Assembly (NCBI GenBank): GCA_905236365.1
Contig: CAJOPP010000061.1
Coordinates: forward strand, 1-15,611
Direction: 5' to 3'
Source of the DNA: an uncultured Lachnospiraceae bacterium
GTDB lineage: Bacteria; Bacillota; Clostridia; Lachnospirales; Lachnospiraceae
Length of the DNA: 15,611 nucleotides
Positions 13,080-15,611 of this stretch are shown piece by piece. How positions within the stretch are numbered: the stretch's first letter is position 1; each line of letters opens with the position of its first letter. The notes below the pieces were generated by a model, which saw only the letters and a list, made by a program, of their open reading frames with translations, was not told where the DNA came from and did no database searches. The translations under genes and the position numbers were made by a program.

Positions 13080-15098
13080 ATGTATATTAGTGATAAAGTA
13101 GATAGTTTGAAAGGAATAGGTCCCAAAACAGCAGTACTATTTGAAAAATTAAATGTTGAGACAATTGATGATTTGCTTCGCCTATATCCGAGAAATTATT
13201 TAAGTTTTGATGAACCGATTGCCATAGGAGAGGCGGAAATTGGACGGCGGGTAACGATTAAAGCATCGATTCAATCCTATGTAGATGTCAAAAAAGTACG
13301 AAGTCTTACACTTGTTACATGTATGGTAAAGGATGGGTCAGGTAGTGTGAAGCTTACTTGGTATAATTCTCCTTTTTTAAAACAGGTATTTCATATCGGA
13401 CAGACCTTTTTGTTTGTCGGTGTGATCACGATTCGAAACCATCAACTTGTGATGGAACATCCGGAGTATTATACTGTGCAGCAATATGAGAAATTGCAAT
13501 CTTCTCTTCAGCCGGTATATCCTCTTACAGAAGGTCTCAGCAATAAGGTCGTGACAAAAGCAGTGACCAATGCTTTACCGTTATTGGATCAGCTGGTGGA
13601 TCATGTTCCGGAGCAGGTTATCCGGCAATTTTCTTTGATGCCATTGAAGGAGGCAGTCAGGGGGAGTCATTTTCCTGAGAACATGGAGAAGCTAAAAGAA
13701 TGCAGAAACCGGTTGGTTTTTGATGAATTTTTCTGGTTTTTAGTGCATATGCGGATAATGCGGGAGAAAACGGTAAAAGCTGAGAATCGTTTTCCGATTA
13801 CAGAATGGACAGCAGTAGAGGAATTTATAGGGCATCTTCCGTTTTCGCTTACGAAGGGACAGGAGAAGGCAATAGAGGAGATTCGGAAGGATCTGTCAGG
13901 AGCGACTGTGATGAATCGATTGGTGCAGGGGGATGTTGGATCGGGTAAGACAGCTGTTGCCGAAATGGCACTGCTTGCCACTGTAAAAAATGGATATCAG
14001 GCAGCTTTTATGGCACCTACCGAAGTGCTGGCCATACAGCATTATGAAAGTGTAAGTAAGGAATTAGAGCCATTTGGTATTAGAACAGAGCTCCTTGTAG
14101 GTTCAACAAGGATTTCGGAAAAGAGAAAAATCTATGAGGCATTAGCAGCAGGAAAGATTGATGTTCTGATCGGTACCCATGCCTTGATTCAGGATAAAGT
14201 CTGCTTTAAAAATCTGGCACTTGTTATAACCGATGAGCAGCATCGGTTTGGCGTGAGGCAACGTGCACTTCTTTCTGAAAAGGGACAGGATCCTCATGTT
14301 CTTGTTATGAGTGCAACACCGATTCCGAGAACGCTTGCAATTATCATGTATGGAGATTTGGATATTTCTGTTATGAAGGACATGCCGGCAGAAAGAAAGC
14401 CAATAAAAAACTGTGTAGTCGGTCCAAAGTATCGTCCGACCGCATATAAGTTTATGGGTGAGCAGATAAAACAGGGTCATCAAATTTATATTATCTGCCC
14501 AATGGTGGAAGCGAGTGAGAATGTGGAAGCGGAAAATGTTATTGAGTATAGAGAAAGTTTGTTAGAGGTGTTTCCGGATAACATTCGAATTGAGTATCTT
14601 CATGGAAAGATGACGCCGGATGAAAAAAATACCATTATGAGAAAATTTGCAGATCAAAAGATTGATATTTTGGTGTCTACAACAGTAATTGAAGTTGGTA
14701 TTAATAACCCAAACGCAACAGTTATGATGATCGAAAATGCGGAAAAGTTTGGATTGGCACAGCTTCACCAGCTAAGGGGACGTGTTGGACGGGGAGATGC
14801 CCAATCTTATTGTATCATGTTATGTAGTACGGAGCGAAAAGAGGCAATGGATCGTTTGGAAATCCTAAATCAGTCTAATGATGGGTTTTATATTGCCAAT
14901 GAAGATTTGAAACTGCGCGGCCCCGGGGATTTTTTCGGGGTTAGGCAGAGTGGCGATTTATTATTTCATTTGGGAGATATTTATAATGATGCAGATGTCT
15001 TAAAACAAGCCAATGATGCTATTGCGTATCTGGAAAAGGAACAGTATCCGTTTGAAGAGCTTGTGAATGAGGAAGTCATTCAGGGAGTCCAATTATAA
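13080..15098 (+). CDS. recG: ATP-dependent DNA helicase RecG
   Basis: RecG remodels stalled replication forks and branch-migrates Holliday junctions. The chosen start gives 672 residues, the family's usual length. An N-terminal helical part with LKGIGPKTAVLFEKL (a helix-hairpin-helix-like motif) precedes the OB-fold wedge domain at about 45-150. The helicase core shows Walker A GDVGSGKTAVAE with GSGKT at 287-291, and PTEVLA. The family-specific DEQHRFG box starts at 385, followed by MSATPIPRT. In the second lobe are VSTTVIEVGINNPNA and QLRGRVGRG, and the conserved LRGPGDFFGVRQSG comes near 615-628. AAGG at 13068-13071, eight bases before the ATG at 13080, decides the start. An in-frame ATG at 13029 would add 17 residues absent from typical RecG and has no good ribosome binding site. 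It follows fakA as yloV precedes the recG region in Bacillus. Confidence 0.97.
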   Translation: MYISDKVDSLKGIGPKTAVLFEKLNVETIDDLLRLYPRNYLSFDEPIAIGEAEIGRRVTIKASIQSYVDVKKVRSLTLVTCMVKDGSGSVKLTWYNSPFLKQVFHIGQTFLFVGVITIRNHQLVMEHPEYYTVQQYEKLQSSLQPVYPLTEGLSNKVVTKAVTNALPLLDQLVDHVPEQVIRQFSLMPLKEAVRGSHFPENMEKLKECRNRLVFDEFFWFLVHMRIMREKTVKAENRFPITEWTAVEEFIGHLPFSLTKGQEKAIEEIRKDLSGATVMNRLVQGDVGSGKTAVAEMALLATVKNGYQAAFMAPTEVLAIQHYESVSKELEPFGIRTELLVGSTRISEKRKIYEALAAGKIDVLIGTHALIQDKVCFKNLALVITDEQHRFGVRQRALLSEKGQDPHVLVMSATPIPRTLAIIMYGDLDISVMKDMPAERKPIKNCVVGPKYRPTAYKFMGEQIKQGHQIYIICPMVEASENVEAENVIEYRESLLEVFPDNIRIEYLHGKMTPDEKNTIMRKFADQKIDILVSTTVIEVGINNPNATVMMIENAEKFGLAQLHQLRGRVGRGDAQSYCIMLCSTERKEAMDRLEILNQSNDGFYIANEDLKLRGPGDFFGVRQSGDLLFHLGDIYNDADVLKQANDAIAYLEKEQYPFEELVNEEVIQGVQL

Positions 15099-15119
15099 AG
15101 TCAGACTTTGATTACAAAG

Positions 15120-15175
15120 AAGAACCTGTCATTTATCTGCTTTCAGTTGAAATTAGATAAATGATAGGTTCTTTT
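15120..15175. terminator. Bidirectional terminator between recG and the SASP gene
   Basis: A 19-base-pair stem (15120-15138 with 15155-15173, one G-T pair) encloses a 16-base loop. AAGAACCT and its complement AGGTTCTT form the base, giving TTCTTTT on the plus strand and TTCTTCTTT on the minus strand. It lies 21 bases after recG and between convergent genes. Confidence 0.87.
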
Positions 15176-15219
15176 GCTCCTACACTATATGAAACAGTGT
15201 AAGATTTGGGCAAGTGAAT

Positions 15220-15411
15220 TTACTTACCACTCATTTCTCGCTCTTGGGCCTCTATCATTTTTTTGACCATATAGCCGCCTACAGAACCATTCTGATATGA
15301 GGTAAGATCACCGTTATATCCCTTTTTCAAAGGAACTCCGATTTCATTTGCAACCTCATATTTGAATCTGTCTAATGCTTCTTGTGCTTCTCGCTTTGTT
15401 GATCTACTCAT
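15220..15411 (-). CDS. Alpha/beta-type small acid-soluble spore protein
   Basis: SASPs of this type coat and protect DNA in the dormant spore and are degraded at germination. The 63-residue protein shows the family signature. ALDRFKYEVANEIGVPL is followed by GYNGDLTSYQNGSVGGYMVK and KMIE. Glu23-Ile24-Gly25 matches the position where the germination protease GPR cuts. AAGGAGG on the minus strand lies eight bases before the ATG. Upstream, TGAAAA, 16 bases and CACTATA loosely resemble a forespore sigma-G promoter (TGAATA, about 17-18 bases, CATACTA), but the match is imperfect. A perfect 7-base-pair hairpin with a GAAA loop (15449-15466) overlaps that region. Glutamine/glutamate-rich ends and a short length are normal for clostridial members. 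Confidence 0.95.
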   Translation of the reverse strand: MSRSTKREAQEALDRFKYEVANEIGVPLKKGYNGDLTSYQNGSVGGYMVKKMIEAQEREMSGK

Positions 15412-15448
15412 GATAAGTGCCTCCTTTTTCTTATAGTGTCTATATCAA

Positions 15449-15466
15449 ACAACATTTTCATGTTGT
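15449..15466 (-). promoter_or_regulatory. Hairpin in the SASP upstream region
   Basis: ACAACAT (15449-15455) and ATGTTGT (15460-15466) form a perfect 7-base-pair stem. On the minus strand the loop is GAAA, and the stem contains the TGAAAA that could be part of a sigma-G -35. It could be an operator overlapping the promoter. Confidence 0.35.
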
Positions 15467-15502
15467 ACTACTATTATTTGAAGTTGGAAAGAAAATAAAC
15501 TA

Positions 15503-15537
15503 ACAATTTTTGTAATTGAAATATTTACAAAATTTGT
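15503..15537. promoter_or_regulatory. Palindrome overlapping the outward promoter (possible operator)
   Basis: ACAATTTTTGTAA (15503-15515) and TTACAAAATTTGT (15525-15537) are complementary at 12 of 13 positions, with a 9-base spacer. The palindrome covers the -35 box at 15516-15521 and most of the promoter spacer, the usual position for a repressor that blocks RNA polymerase. Confidence 0.5.
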
Positions 15538-15544
15538 GTATACT
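15516..15544 (+). promoter_or_regulatory. Strong sigma-A promoter reading out of the window
   Basis: TTGAAA at 15516-15521, exactly 17 bases and TATACT at 15539-15544 form a near-consensus vegetative promoter with a start near 15551. No start codon with a ribosome binding site follows before the window ends, so its gene must begin after 15611. Confidence 0.65.
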
Positions 15545-15611
15545 TCTTCTTATATAGGCAACATCGACAATTTGTACAGAATTCGGAGTTTTTTCGAAAG
15601 TGATTTATGTA

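Noticed and set aside
14929..14943. GC-rich hairpin followed by T residues within recG
   Set aside because: The bases encode the conserved LRGPGDFFGVRQSG motif of RecG, so the hairpin-like look is a by-product of coding.

Overview
The window reads as chromosomal DNA of an AT-rich, spore-forming Clostridia, most likely a member of the Lachnospiraceae. The support is the low GC, strong AGGAGG-type ribosome binding sites, an alpha/beta-type spore SASP gene, a GerW/YtfJ sporulation gene next to a DUF2953 gene, and the Firmicutes gene order rpmB / asp23-like (yloU) / DAK2 (yloV, fakA) / recG. No mobile element, CRISPR array, tRNA or rRNA was seen.

Layout. 1-1938: a large acidic and lysine-rich single-span membrane protein of unknown function. 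2066-3879: hisH and hisF, the two subunits of imidazole glycerol phosphate synthase, tightly coupled to a GNAT acetyltransferase. 3920-4501: a DUF4352-like lipoprotein. 4740-5162: a small two-LysM protein. 5292-6152: a rhomboid-fold membrane protein that seems to lack the catalytic serine and ends in a zinc-binding tail. 6328-7737: a helical protein of unknown function. 7857-9586: a three-gene unit ending in gerW, with a DUF2953 protein in the middle. 9794-9931: a 45-residue membrane protein. rpmB (9986-10171) lies on the minus strand, behind a bidirectional terminator. Then come a gene-free stretch of about 500 bases, the asp23-like/fakA pair (10697-12813), two terminator-like hairpins, recG (13080-15098), and a convergent SASP gene (15220-15411, minus). 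The last 200 bases hold a strong outward promoter overlapped by a palindrome, probably driving a gene beyond the window.

How the genes work together. HisH supplies ammonia to HisF for histidine and AICAR synthesis. GerW and its two upstream partners, together with the SASP, indicate endospore biology. RpmB, FakA and RecG are housekeeping (translation, fatty-acid phosphorylation, replication-fork repair).

The most interesting non-coding signals are three. First, a nested hairpin of about 160 nt at 10324-10482, downstream of a -10 box and with a roughly symmetric central bubble, resembles 6S RNA in architecture. Second, an imperfect intergenic repeat of about 100 bp (4508-4617 and 6160-6256) keeps two small hairpins in both copies, with a 12-base echo at 10591. 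Third, there are several palindromes in untranslated leaders. All functional statements rest on reading the sequence and remembered family knowledge; no search or folding program was run.
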